A stretch of 64,000 nt of DNA. Origin: Solenopsis invicta. Taxonomy: Eukaryota; Arthropoda; Insecta; Hymenoptera; Formicidae. Both the position numbers and the translations under genes were made by a program. The DNA lies in NCBI RefSeq assembly GCF_016802725.1, contig NC_052664.1, positions 31,141,275-31,205,274 on the forward strand, given 5' to 3'. Under the pieces are notes generated by a model, which saw only the letters and a list, made by a program, of their open reading frames with translations, ran no database searches and was not told the DNA's origin. How positions within the stretch are numbered: the first letter of the stretch is position 1; each line of letters starts with the position of its first letter. This document shows, piece by piece, positions 35,901 to 48,100 of the stretch.

Positions 35901-38750
35901 TATTTACGAATATTTCTTGCGAATGTTAATTTTTTTCAATATTTAATAAGCTTGGTTTCATATTACTTCTTCGTTTCATCCGTTCCGCGTCGAGCTGTAA
36001 AAGAGATCGTGCGATGGGCTCACCATGTATCACAACGTTATCTTATCGAATTATCTATCTTCTTTTCCTTGCCCTTCTTCCCGGTCCACTGTAAAATTAT
36101 CTCGCGTTTTAATGCCTCAGAGAATCTACGGCAATAATAAAGTCTAGTTTTTTCAAAAAATTGTTATTTGATGACAATTGTTCGAGCAACATAGCGACGA
36201 GTTCAATACGCGAATTTCATTCTGGCTAGCGTGGGCTAATAATAAGACCGAATGTCGCATCTCGTATAATCAATGAGTGTTGATGCTTGAATCATTAGGC
36301 ATTTATTAGATGTACTATTTAACCTTCATCATTTATGCGACGAGTAAGACGCGAAATTGCTGTCCCAGTATTTTGACATCGTTTCTTAAAATAGAATCGC
36401 AAAATGGTACATTCTTGATACAAAGTCTATTTCATTTCCTAATTATAAAGATTAATTTCGTTACAGGTTATACCGAATACTTTAGATCTCAGTCGTGTTT
36501 GTAACGAATGTGAATAAAATAAGAATAAGTATAGTGAATCAATTTTAATGGATATACGTGCATATTTCATATTAATTGCTATACAGTTATTATTGGAAAA
36601 ATAGTTAAAGTATCTATAAAAATTTAGTTAAATACATATTTGAAAATAATTCTTTATTGGACCATTAAAATAATTATGACGCTGAAACGTGATTAGCAAT
36701 ACTGCGAAAAGTTTCGACATTCTAGTTATCAGCTTGAGCGTTCTACATAACTATTTTGGTGAGCTAACAAAAAATTGTAGCTAGCTAAATTTTTAAATAC
36801 TTTAACAAAAAACCGTTCCTTTCTTGCATGAATATTTCAAAAATATTTTCAGCTACTTTGCGCGTCCGTAAAATCCTGTTGAATTTTCTGTGCTGTATGA
36901 TTTGTGATAAGCGCAGCAATGCAAGAAAAACATAAAAACGATACAATGTACGATAAAAATTTATTTCAAACGTTTGCGAGTCTATGTCACGCCGGACACG
37001 TCATATTCACATGGGCTCATTAAGTTATAAAAACTTCGCGTTAATACTGCACGATTAATGCATCTACTAAATAATATATTTTCATGTTTATGAATATTAT
37101 GTCCCTGTAGTGGATATGATATATTAATATAGAATGTAATTAACTTTGAATTAATACGGAAATAATATTAGACGTAACAGAATTTATTCGAAATAATGTA
37201 GTAATTGTTTGCACCATGATACATTTGTTTATGTATTAAACGTTTATGTATTACGCAGCACTAAATCAGTAAGTCCGAATATTGCCTGAGGTTTCATAAT
37301 TATTATTTGATGTGACTCGAAACTGTTCTAGTAATTGGTGATCGATAATGATCGAGATCCGCTTCAAGATCGAGACAATTTAGGGTCATTTAGCGGTGCT
37401 TCGATCTAATCACTCGTAAAGCTCGTAGTTACTCCATTGTCCTCGATAATTGTTAGCGGTAGTTAGCAATAGTGAGACGTTTATCAAATTACAGTATTCT
37501 CTCGATGAAAATTAATTACAATTAAAATTAACGAGGTGATATCATTTATTTCATTATTTACGATTAAAAGCGTTGCACGCTCAAACGGGAAGTGTGTAAT
37601 TTCAAGATATTAAAATTTAAAGCTGTTAAACATTCCGGTTTTAAATCAAAACACGTTTAAAACTAAAATATTTTTAAATATTTAGAAAACGGAGACAGAA
37701 ATAAAACATTTTTTTTTAAGTGCACCTACACAAATTTAAATTTTATTTTAAACATATTACCAGAAATTACTAAATTTAAAAGAATGTAATATATTAGAAA
37801 CGGCAAAACAGCTTTTTCATACATATTTTATATATTTGCAAAGAATAACAGCAACATAATACGTTACGATTATACTTGACATACTTGAGCGATGTACGAT
37901 GGAAGTAGCAGGATTTGATCTTATCTCATAATGGGTGTCTTCCGGAAAAATCCGCAAGGTACACGAAAACTAGTGGAGCGAATCTGATTATGCGTACAAC
38001 ACGCGCACGGGTTCTATTTTTACCGCAATATTAACGACATCAAGAAGCTCGCGTGACGCTCCGTGATTTATGTTCGTTTCGTTTTTCGTTGTCTGCAGAT
38101 CTCTCACGGTTACGTCTTGGCATACGCGGTCCTCAGGGGCCATGCGTATGTAATATTCCGCGACCGCGTCCGTGATTTCCGGGTGCATACGATTCTCATC
38201 GCATAGGTCTCCCTAACAAGCGGAATTTCTGGCCCGGAGGGGGGAAGCATATCCATCCACCGAAGGTTGGCATTCGCGATGACGAAGGTCGGCGACTCTT
38301 GTGGGAACAGCGGCCATCCCCGGACCTACTTACGGAACAATGATGGTTCTCCGCTAATGAGCCGACACCTCGGTGACGGGCGTAGCAATAACGAACAGTA
38401 GCGTTTTAATTGTCTCGTTTCTCCGTCTCGATCAGACACGATCATCGTACAAGTGTTCGCGCGTTTCCTACGGGGGAGACTCGCGGTTTATCCTCGTCGT
38501 TATCCCGCATCCATAATAATTGCGCGTTTATCGCGCGGTTCTCACGGAGGGGTATTATTACCGCCAGTTTCCGCGTAATATGAGCGAAAGGATTAGGAAA
38601 ACAAACGGTTTTCAAACCGGTTGCGCGCGACCACACGTACATTTTTACTATGGCTAGAGACAAAGCGTTCGACATACGCGGAAATTGCTTCGCACGACGC
38701 CGTACTCGTGCGACATTCACGGAGGCGGGATACCGATTTTTATTTACGAG

Positions 38751-38768
38751 CTCTCTCTCTCTCTCTCT
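38751..38768. repeat. (CT)9 microsatellite
   Basis: Nine pure CT units within a GC-richer patch. Confidence 0.85.
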
Positions 38769-41500
38769 TTGCATGAGTGCAACTTTCGTCATTCTTCCGC
38801 CTGCCGTAATTATCGCGCTCCCACTGACATTATCGACGATCTCGCCATTCACTCATTGAGAAATGTTTCGATCCGGCGCGGCGCCTCGTCGCCGGTAATA
38901 ATGATCTTCGTCACACCCTTTTCGTGTCTACCAATTTGTCAAAACGGCGGTATACATTCTCGTAATGGCTTCTCACGAGATAACTGTGTGAGGACAGAGT
39001 ACGTCAACGTGCATGGCCCGATTCATGTGCGGTCCCGGGAATTTTGCGAATCCGTTTGAGCTCTTTGTAAATCGGGGACGCAAGTACAAGGAACGCGATG
39101 TTGCATCCAACAGCGACGAGAATAAGTTTGTGATGGCAGCGCATTTAAAGCCTACGCATCATCTCGTCTTCCAGACACTTCCTTTCGACATATTTTTGGC
39201 CTCGAAGTTGCGCCACTTGTTTCTCTCGAATTAGACTCTCGTCTTTTTCATCCCTCCCACCCAATCTGCGTGGACATGAAAACGGCAAGATGTACACGCT
39301 CGTGATACTGTTTAAATTATTTTGACGCATAAATAAACTGTGCAGAATGAAATCAAAACTTGGAAAAATTGACGAGTATAGGACATCTTATGTGTCAGTT
39401 TTATTTTAATAATATGATTAGTATAATAATATTGCACATTTTTATTTTTTTATTATATAGCTATTAATAATATAACGATATTTTTCTCATTTCAGAAAAA
39501 GTATATTGCTATATTATTTTACAATTTTGAAATTCTTGTTATATTTATTTTACATTAATTATCGTGAATATCTGAGATGAACATTTTTAAAAATGTTTTT
39601 GTATTATAAATATTAAAATGAGATGTAATCTATTGGTGATTATAATTGATAGCATGCAATTACTTCTTTCTTTCTTTCTTTTTTTTTTTAAGATAATCTC
39701 TCAAGTGCTTGTTGTACCATGCGTGTTCATTTCTGTCATGTTGCCTACTTAATTTTATGCGGCTGCATACCTGCATAAAGGTACATACGTTCCTGTCTTG
39801 ACTGTAGGCATAAACCATTTCGTCATGTTTCGTCGTGCGGGTGTGTCTACATGAAGTTGAATGATGGTGCCGCGATGGTGTTTTTAACCTTATAAATAAG
39901 TTGTTTTATTTTATCTTATTGTTAGTAACATGGATTTTTTTTGTCTTTTAATCGAGTTGATGTCTTTTTTATGCATACATTTTTTGTCTTTACTGAACGT
40001 CATGATTTAGTACTTAACACTTTAAATATTGTACTTTAGTTATCTTTACAAAAGTTATATGTTCAATTTTATATTAAAATTTTTAAATATACTATATATA
40101 TATATTTACTTGTTTAAGTATTTTTTTATTAGTGATATTTTTAATTTTATCTTACAATTTTTTGATATTTTTATTTTTATTAACATTGCTATGCTAAAAT
40201 GTACCGAGATCTTTAATATTTTCCAATATCAGAGCTCATTAAGATATGAATTATTGAATTATTATTAGATTTAATGAACGAAGAAGTCTTTTTAATATAA
40301 AAAAATGTTTAATACATGTATTTTATTCTAAAATTACGTATTTTGATCTATTCGTGTTTCATTATTGACAAATTGATTAATTTTAAAAAAAGTGGAGAGT
40401 GAGATGCGAAAAGAAACGCCGATAATTGGCGGCGGATATGTTCTTTGATTAAAATTCCGTGAAATTTTCGAGGATTAATAGGATACTCATCAGATCCGTC
40501 CGCACTGCGGCTGAATTCTGGTTTCAGGAAAAATATAGTTCAATCCTATTAGAGCTGCTTGTATTTAATCTGGAGCTCCTGTTCGTTTTTCATCCAATTC
40601 GCGAAATGGTCTGTGGGAAAGAATCGTTCACGAGACTCAGACTCGTAAAAATGAGATCTCTTTGGAGAGCGTGAAGAATTTGAAGAAAAAGTCAAGAGAA
40701 ATGGTCTGACAATAAGCGAAGAAATATGACATTTCGCCGCATTCGGAAATATCGACAAAGAAATCGATGTTTTCTCATGCGAAAGAGTTTTTCCAATTTT
40801 CAATTATTATATTCTCGATCGAGTTACTCCGCTTGGAATTACTTATTGTATGCAGCTTTTGTATCTTATCGGTTACAGGCTTGACATGTTTTTAACGAGA
40901 AGTGTCGTTTAGATATCTTTAATCGTTCAGTTTCTCTAAATCGCAATTGAAAGTTTTAATCATTATCACCGTGATACGATTGAAGGGAAGAAGAGAAAGA
41001 AAGAGTATAAACCTTCGGATCTTTTATCTGTTTTACGATGGGGATTTGAAGTTTTCGTAAAAGATTTTATCGCCGGAAATGAGAAAATTGGGCTCCTGCA
41101 CGAGTGTGATAAGAGCAACACACACACGGTGGCTTTTTATTGCGGACTCGTTGCTTGTGACTGTAGATTTCACAAGGTGGATTAGATGAAAGTTTTTCTT
41201 GCCGACGAAACTTCTTTTACGATATACTATGTATAAATTATCTATAAATATTTTGGCAACGCAACTGTAATTGTAAATAGTAAACATTAATATTATAATT
41301 GCCAATTGATACTTTCTCAAAATATTTGAGAGATACTTCGGTATCTTGTTATTTTTATTTATTTATTTCGATGTTTTCGAGATCTTTTTATTATTTAAAA
41401 ATTGTAAAGTTTAAATAATTTTTTTAATTATTTAAAATCAAATTTTGTTACTAGAATTGTCAAGTTTTGTATATTTAACTTTTGTGCGAGAAGTATAGTA

Positions 41501-41561
41501 CAGTGGAACCTTGTAATAGAATATGGTTTGAGGCCTTTTTGCCTCATAACAAGGTAACCAC
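41501..41561. repeat. Hairpin with pogo/Tigger-like terminus
   Basis: TA is followed by CAGTGGAACCTTGTAATAGA, reminiscent of pogo-like terminal repeats. The segment folds: GTGGaaCCTTGT pairs with ACAAGGtaaCCAC, with an inner TGAGGC...GCCTCA stem. No second terminus was found, so it may be a solo end or an unrelated hairpin. Confidence 0.35.
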
Positions 41562-44288
41562 TTCACTCTTAAATTGTGAAAAACTATGAAACGTGCTAAC
41601 GAGTTATATCACTCATGTTACTCACGTGCGTTGAGCGCATATGGAGAGGTTTTTTTCACGCTATTTCGATGTATTCTATCAAGATGTTTCAATGTTAATT
41701 AAAAGTCAATGGAACTTTGAGCATCTTGAGAAATTCTTGCAGCAGAAATTTCTCCATTAGGTATACGGTAATGTGCATAATCATTTTCGTGATAAAGCAA
41801 TCTCCTCTGAAACATCTCTTCCATTCTCACACACTACATAAATCCTGTCATAGCTCCTTTCTGCGACGATGGGTTTGTCGACATTTATTAAGGCACGTAT
41901 ATAAGATTTACGTTGGCAACGTTGCGTGAATTGGCAAATACATATTCAAGTCACGGTAATTTTAACTATATATAAAATGTTTTATAGATTACAATAGATT
42001 TCCGTTGCAAGGAATGGGGAAAAGAGTGGGAGAAATTGATTTTTCTCGCTCGAATTTTATCTTACATTGTGCTTTTTGATTTCATTGCAAAATGAGTTTT
42101 TTATAAATTGAGAAACTTGTGACATAAAATTAATGAATAGCGCTTTAGATTATCGCGGAGAATGCTTTGATGGAAGATCGCATGATTACCATAAATTTTT
42201 CCTATTACATTATCTCGCACTTTAATCTGATGAAGTGTGATGTTTGTGTCACGCGAGCAGGCAAGACCTGCTTACATGAGAATCGATATTTCGTACGTTT
42301 CGTCCGAGAGAAGAACACGAAGTGTGTGAACTTACATAACCGTAGCATATAAATGGTCGCTTTAGGGGTCTGATTGCGCCGTGTTTCGCTAAAACTTGCT
42401 TATTACTATTACTACACTCGGCAAAACGTAACTACTGTAATAACGTCGAACGTATAATATTACATTTAAAAAAATTTAATACTGCGTATCTTATTTAGCA
42501 TTTTACTTGCATTGTACTTGTCTCCGAAAGGATCAATTATCGTCAATGATTTTAGATTATAATATTGGAATTAGATTATTGTTGGAATTAGAATATTTTT
42601 ATCCTATGATAAGTTTTGTTGTTTTACATGAATGCGACAAATATAAATGAGACATTTACGCAGTAGCGAGGTAAACGTACGATAATTGTATTGTAATGTG
42701 TCAGATGATCAATATTAAGCGTTCAATCGAACTGTCATTTATTGGCCGCACATTCGTCATGTGCATCTCGCGCTGACGTTTAATCGATTGCTGATTTGAC
42801 ATATATAACATGTAGCAATTTTGCAGTGACTATTTTACTTTTGTTAGTACAATAATTCAAGATATTAGAGAAAATTTTCATATTCTTTCGAGTCAGCTTT
42901 TAGCGATTAATTTTAGCTTTAAATTCGGGATATGTATTTTGTATATAAATTAGATTATTGTAATTTTATTGAGTTGAAATATTTGGAAAGTACGAATAAG
43001 TATACGAAAACGATCTATATTTTAGCATAAAAATGCAAATACATGATAAGTATAAAGTACATTTTTTAACATATTTTGAAAAATTTGTCGAAAAATTCAA
43101 AATTTATTTCGACACTGCGTTTCTTGTCGAAATAAAATGATGAGCCTCTAACCGAAATTTCACGTCAATTAACGGACCGCATTGTATCGGCCAATTTCTC
43201 ACCCGTTCAATTGTTTCTCTTTTTGCGCGCCGCGGACGATTCGTCAATTCATCCGACGTGCGCGCTCTCAATGTGCTTCTTCATCCATCATTCATCTTGT
43301 GTTCTCTTTTTTTACGATCGCAAGGATTATTCTCTTGTGTCGCACGGAAATAAAAAATTTTTATTAATAATTAATTAATTTAAGTTATTTGAAAAAGTTA
43401 TTATACAATCTGTTGTATTATTATACACTAGTTTAACAAATATTATAATATTAGAAATTACTGTTACATTTAAACTTATTGACGTTATTTTCAATTTTAA
43501 TTTTTCTTTTATAAATTAAAATTTATATTCTTGACAATATCAATATGTAAAGTTTTGCTCTCGAAGGAACTTCATTATTCCTACTCCTTTGAAAATCTTT
43601 CTAGGGGAGTGTAAGATCAATATTTTGCATCATTCTTTATTCGTCCCTTTTCCCCTTCCTGTTTGCATCTTTGTCTTTGTCTGTATCACTCTCCCTTTTT
43701 CTCTCCCCTCCTCTCTTGTCTCTTTTCTATCAATACCTATTGTTTACTATGAAGACAGTTTATTGAAAGCTTAGAAAATATTCACAGTATATTGTTCCAA
43801 TATTTCTTTAAATAAATATCAAGAAAGTCGATTTCCTTAAAAACTGAGATGTAACATGTTTTGATGTAATCTTTGTAGCTTATTTTAAAATGGAGTAAAA
43901 ACTTGTAAATTTTCTTTAGTGAATCGGTCGCGAGAAGATAATGAACTACGAACGATCAATTTGCATTCATGAATAACACATGGTGATTCGTAACGAAATT
44001 CATTAAAGTTTTGTTTACTTTCGTTAAACAGAACCTCGACTATGTAATCGAATTTCGTATTGACAAGTACTTATCTTGTAATATTAATATTGCCGACGAA
44101 TGGACTTTATATAATGAGAATAATCAACGAATTTAAATGAAATATTGATTATTTAATACGATTTCTCTGTCGCAAATATGCGTGCTATATGCGTGCTAAT
44201 CTGTAATTACATCATTACTTCAGCAACGAATTGTTAAAGACTATTCGTTTGATATGAGGATGGTTATCATATACTGATACATATTTCA

Positions 44289-44786
44289 TTGAATATGTGT
44301 TTATCATATAAAATATCCTCTTCAAAGATCATCGGCGTAATCGAGCGGCGCAGTCACGTTTTCCGAGACACTGACCATGTCGTAAGTTCGCAAAGTTCTT
44401 TCCGTATATTTTATACATCTCTGTCGTCTGTGGCGTATGACAGCATGGAATTTCATTTGACAAGGCCATGCTGCGAGGGGGACATCGGGCACGTCAAAGA
44501 GATACCATCGTTGTTTCTATCGGCGCGTGGAAAATGCAGCATGCCACGTGTTTCTGTGCGTTTGCTGAACGGCGCTGTGGACGCGTTCAGTCACAAAATT
44601 TTTCACGAAATATATTCTCCTCTCGGGACGCACGCGTCTGATTCAACATTGCATATGCGAATTTTTGAATCCCACGAAAAGTCCGTATCTGAAGATTGCG
44701 TCGATTCGAATCATCCGCTCGCGGAATATCAATACACCCAAAGAAAAGTTCGAATAAAAAAAATGTGTTGGAATGAAAATGAATAG
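44289..44786 (+). CDS. Longest open frame of the right-hand region (165 codons), unrecognised, doubtful
   Basis: This ORF begins MNMCLSYKISSSK, with no domain, signal peptide or repeat that I recognise. Its last 18 codons and stop lie inside the MITE at 44733-45122, so its 3' end is transposon-derived. Composition is moderate-GC, where long chance ORFs are expected. It could be a hypothetical gene, part of a lncRNA, or nothing. Confidence 0.12.
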   Translation: MNMCLSYKISSSKIIGVIERRSHVFRDTDHVVSSQSSFRIFYTSLSSVAYDSMEFHLTRPCCEGDIGHVKEIPSLFLSARGKCSMPRVSVRLLNGAVDAFSHKIFHEIYSPLGTHASDSTLHMRIFESHEKSVSEDCVDSNHPLAEYQYTQRKVRIKKMCWNENE

Positions 44787-45122
44787 AATTTGTGCATTGC
44801 TATACGGTTAAAAAAATTTTTTTGATTTGAAGATATCTGTTAGTTGAAATAGTTTGGTTGTGCAACGCAAATTTTTTTTTTAACCGAAAATAGCAAAAAA
44901 AAATTCTGTTAATATATACTTTCTTTGAATTAAAAAATTATCTGTTTAAATTAATCAATTTGAAGAAATAATTTATTTACTTCAAGAAAGGCTAATAATA
45001 TCATATCTTGAAATCAAATAAATTTTTATTTGTTTATTTATTTTTTTTGAAGTATTTTCATTTAAAAAACCAAATTAAAGAAACGATTTCATTAATTTAA
45101 ACATAACTTTTGTCTGGGTATA
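44733..45122. mobile_element. TA-flanked MITE, copy A of a two-copy repeat
   Basis: The left terminus TACACCCAAAGAAAAGTT and the reverse complement of the right terminus TATACCCAGACAAAAGTT form an 18-bp imperfect inverted repeat with TA at both ends. The interior shares colinear blocks with 55703-56145: TTTGTGCATTGCTATA, ATAATTT-type stretches, CTTTGAATTAAAAAATTAT and AAAGAAACGATTTCAT. It is about 390 bp and non-coding. Confidence 0.8.
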
Positions 45123-48100
45123 AATGGATGAGATAGATTATGTATTTTCAACGCGCACAAATATACACTGACATTTAAAAGACAGGAAAGACAAGAGAGA
45201 ATATCTAGAATGAATATGTTACAAACCTATTCGTGGTCTTTTCATTAAACAAAGAAAACATAGAATCGTGTGTACTTAAATAGCATTAAACGTGATATTA
45301 CATATAAAATAGGAGCAACGTGTATTATTCCCAGGCGATTTCAATAACGCTTGAGAATTCGTAGGCGAGAACGATTCGCATGACTTTTCGTTGTCATTCG
45401 TTGAAATATTAACGATGCATATGAGGGATAGAAAGGGAGGGAGGAAGAAGGGATACGCATTCCTCTTACGTGTATTTCGTAACGGCAACGCTTTCTCGAT
45501 TATTAAGCGCGGATGCAAATTTTTAATCGCTCACGCGCGATATGAAATTTATTATTCCGTTTTGATATTTTTGTGCCTGCTACGCGAAGTATTTCAATAT
45601 ATTTCCAATATTATATCGCTCGCAGCTATTTAGTCAGCGATTTTTATTTTAACTTGTACGCGACTGCTTGTACAACAGTGCGCGATATGTTGCTCGGCGA
45701 ATGATGGTTATGTTAAAAATACCAACGAACACTGCCGTTTATACCGATCCAATTATTTATATCCACATTGCGAGCGTGCTTCAGTGGAAATTATTTAATT
45801 AGAATTAATTTAAGCGTATCGACGTTCCATTCCATTCTCGGTAAACTGCATCGATGTTCCGTCATTGAATATTGTTTACCTGAGACGGTACAACGAAACA
45901 AACAACATAATGTAATATAATAACCAATATTTATAGTTTTTAATTCATCACTCTCTTTTTTTAACGAAATTCAGAATATTCATGGTACTGTCGTGCATTC
46001 GAGCAAAAAATGCAGTTTGTGTGAATTAAAACCTTATATATTATTGTTTTATTTTACAAAACAATTCTTTATCTTATCTCTTTGTCAAAACCACAAACTT
46101 TGTTAATTGTTTCGTACTTATATGTCCCAATTATGAAACACTTTTGTTTATTTATTATGTTTTTCGTTTTTCCTCATGACTGAGAATTTTGCAACTTTTC
46201 GTAATAGATTTCATCAACAAAAATCAAATGGAAATATGTTTACATCTGGGATGTAATTTTTAACGCGTGTTTATGCTGATGTATGGCTTCGTTTCGAGAA
46301 AGGAATACCGTACCTATAATTTCCACTCACGTTGATGAGCATCGACCGCGTGCACACCGTATGCGCACAAACATAAAAAAACGAAAAAAAATGTGCCACT
46401 CAATATACACCCAATACATTATAATAAGCCCATTTCGTGATGTGAAAAGCATCTCGATTACATCAAATAATTCGACAATGCGTGGCGCGCAAATTTTTGC
46501 GCCGCGATAAAAATGTTTGGGATGCGTGAGATGCTTTGCAATTTTCAGTTGCGGGGGATGGTTCACGCTTCTGTCGAATAAAAAAAAAAAACCGGGAGAA
46601 GGAAAAACGGCGCGGGAATCTGTGCAACGCGCATTGACGTAGCGTGCCGCTCAGCTGTCAGAGCGTATCGACGCGTGCAAAATATTCACGCCGGCTCGCG
46701 CAATACTCTAAACGATCTCCCCTCTTTTCTCCACAAAATTTCGAGCGAAACTACCGAGCGACGGGCGGCTTTTAACGGTTTGTCGATGCAGGCATGCGAA
46801 TACGCGCGCGTACATTCGGTGGTGCGTGTCACCTATGCGTGTCACGCACGGCGAGCACGCTTCCGGCACTTTGTGTCCTGCAGTTGCACCTACGTATCTA
46901 CCCGCGACCGCCATCCGGTGCGGGCTTGTAGTTGAATCGTAAGGCGTGCGCGACTCTTTTGTCTACCGGGAAAGTAATAAGTTTCATCCCGTCATTAATG
47001 TTGGCGAAATAGTCGGACGGCATTCTACATTTCCGTTTAATCACAGGAATCTGCGGGCGACGTTTATTACTACTGCATCGCGGTCACGGGAATACTGTTT
47101 CGTAGAGGTGTTTGTCTAAAACGGTTGAGTGGAGTGGAGGAATTTGCCTGGAATACTTTAAGTGCTTTCGAACAAGTCCACGTTAGAAAGTAGAACTTCA
47201 AGAAATCTTGCCGATTAATCATTTTGAAAGATAATATAATCGAAGCCTTGGGAAGTGTAACAAGAATATTAAATTAAAAGTTATAAAATTGCTTCGAGCA
47301 TTTGGAGAAATTTAAATGTTAAGTTTATCATAATTTTGTATTTCATTATATTTATTATCACAGAGAAATTATATTTATTTATTATTAGGGAATATTATAA
47401 GAATTTAAAAATCGGACGACTTTCTATTTTCTCGAATAATTTTAAAATCATTGTATTGCAACTGCTTTTTCCCACGCTGTATATTCGTTGCGGCGCGGCG
47501 ATGGCTGCAAACCGTATTGACCTGCTATTACTTTCCACTCGTACGAATAATTTCGTTTCGGTAGAACGCTTCCCACCTGCTGCTAGTCAGAAATCCATGT
47601 TAACGCGCTCTCGACACATGTCGTGTACATGGTACAAGATAGAGCGTTTTATCGATTAGTCTTAAATGCACCATAAAAAAAAGGGAAAACGTAAATATGT
47701 AAAAGTTAACGTCACGATATGCGTACTGAAAGCTTCATATTGACGATCTGCAGTTAAGATTTTTTTCTCGAGTGGCAATATAACAGGAAGAATGGAGATC
47801 GGTGATGAGGAACGCTTGTGACATAACGGAACCAATTTAATTTTGCATGGTATCGCGCAGTAACCGTACACGTGCGAATCGCCGTTATGGAAAGCACTCT
47901 TGTCTAGATTTGTGCGGAAGTACGAGGTCCTCTTTTATTAATGTCGAGACCACAATGTTCATGTGAATGTTAATAATCCGAATAGGAAGGAGAATAGCAA
48001 ATGCCAGGGAAATGGCTTTGGTTTTCCCTGGGCGCGCCGACGACAAAGGCGAACCACGACAAACCCGCCGACGTTAACGCTCACGACTTTACCCTTATCG

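Larger units (their letters stand above)
30815..44288. other. Non-coding, part 3
   Basis: No exon was recognised. GC-richer patches at 30880-31350, 31700-32600, 35270-36130 and 37900-39320 alternate with AT-rich DNA. Microsatellites are at 32912-32932 and 38751-38768. A possible pogo-like terminal fragment is at 41503-41561. Numerous 60-136-codon ORFs in the GC-richer patches lack domain signatures and overlap on both strands, as expected when stop codons are rare by composition. Confidence 0.5.
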
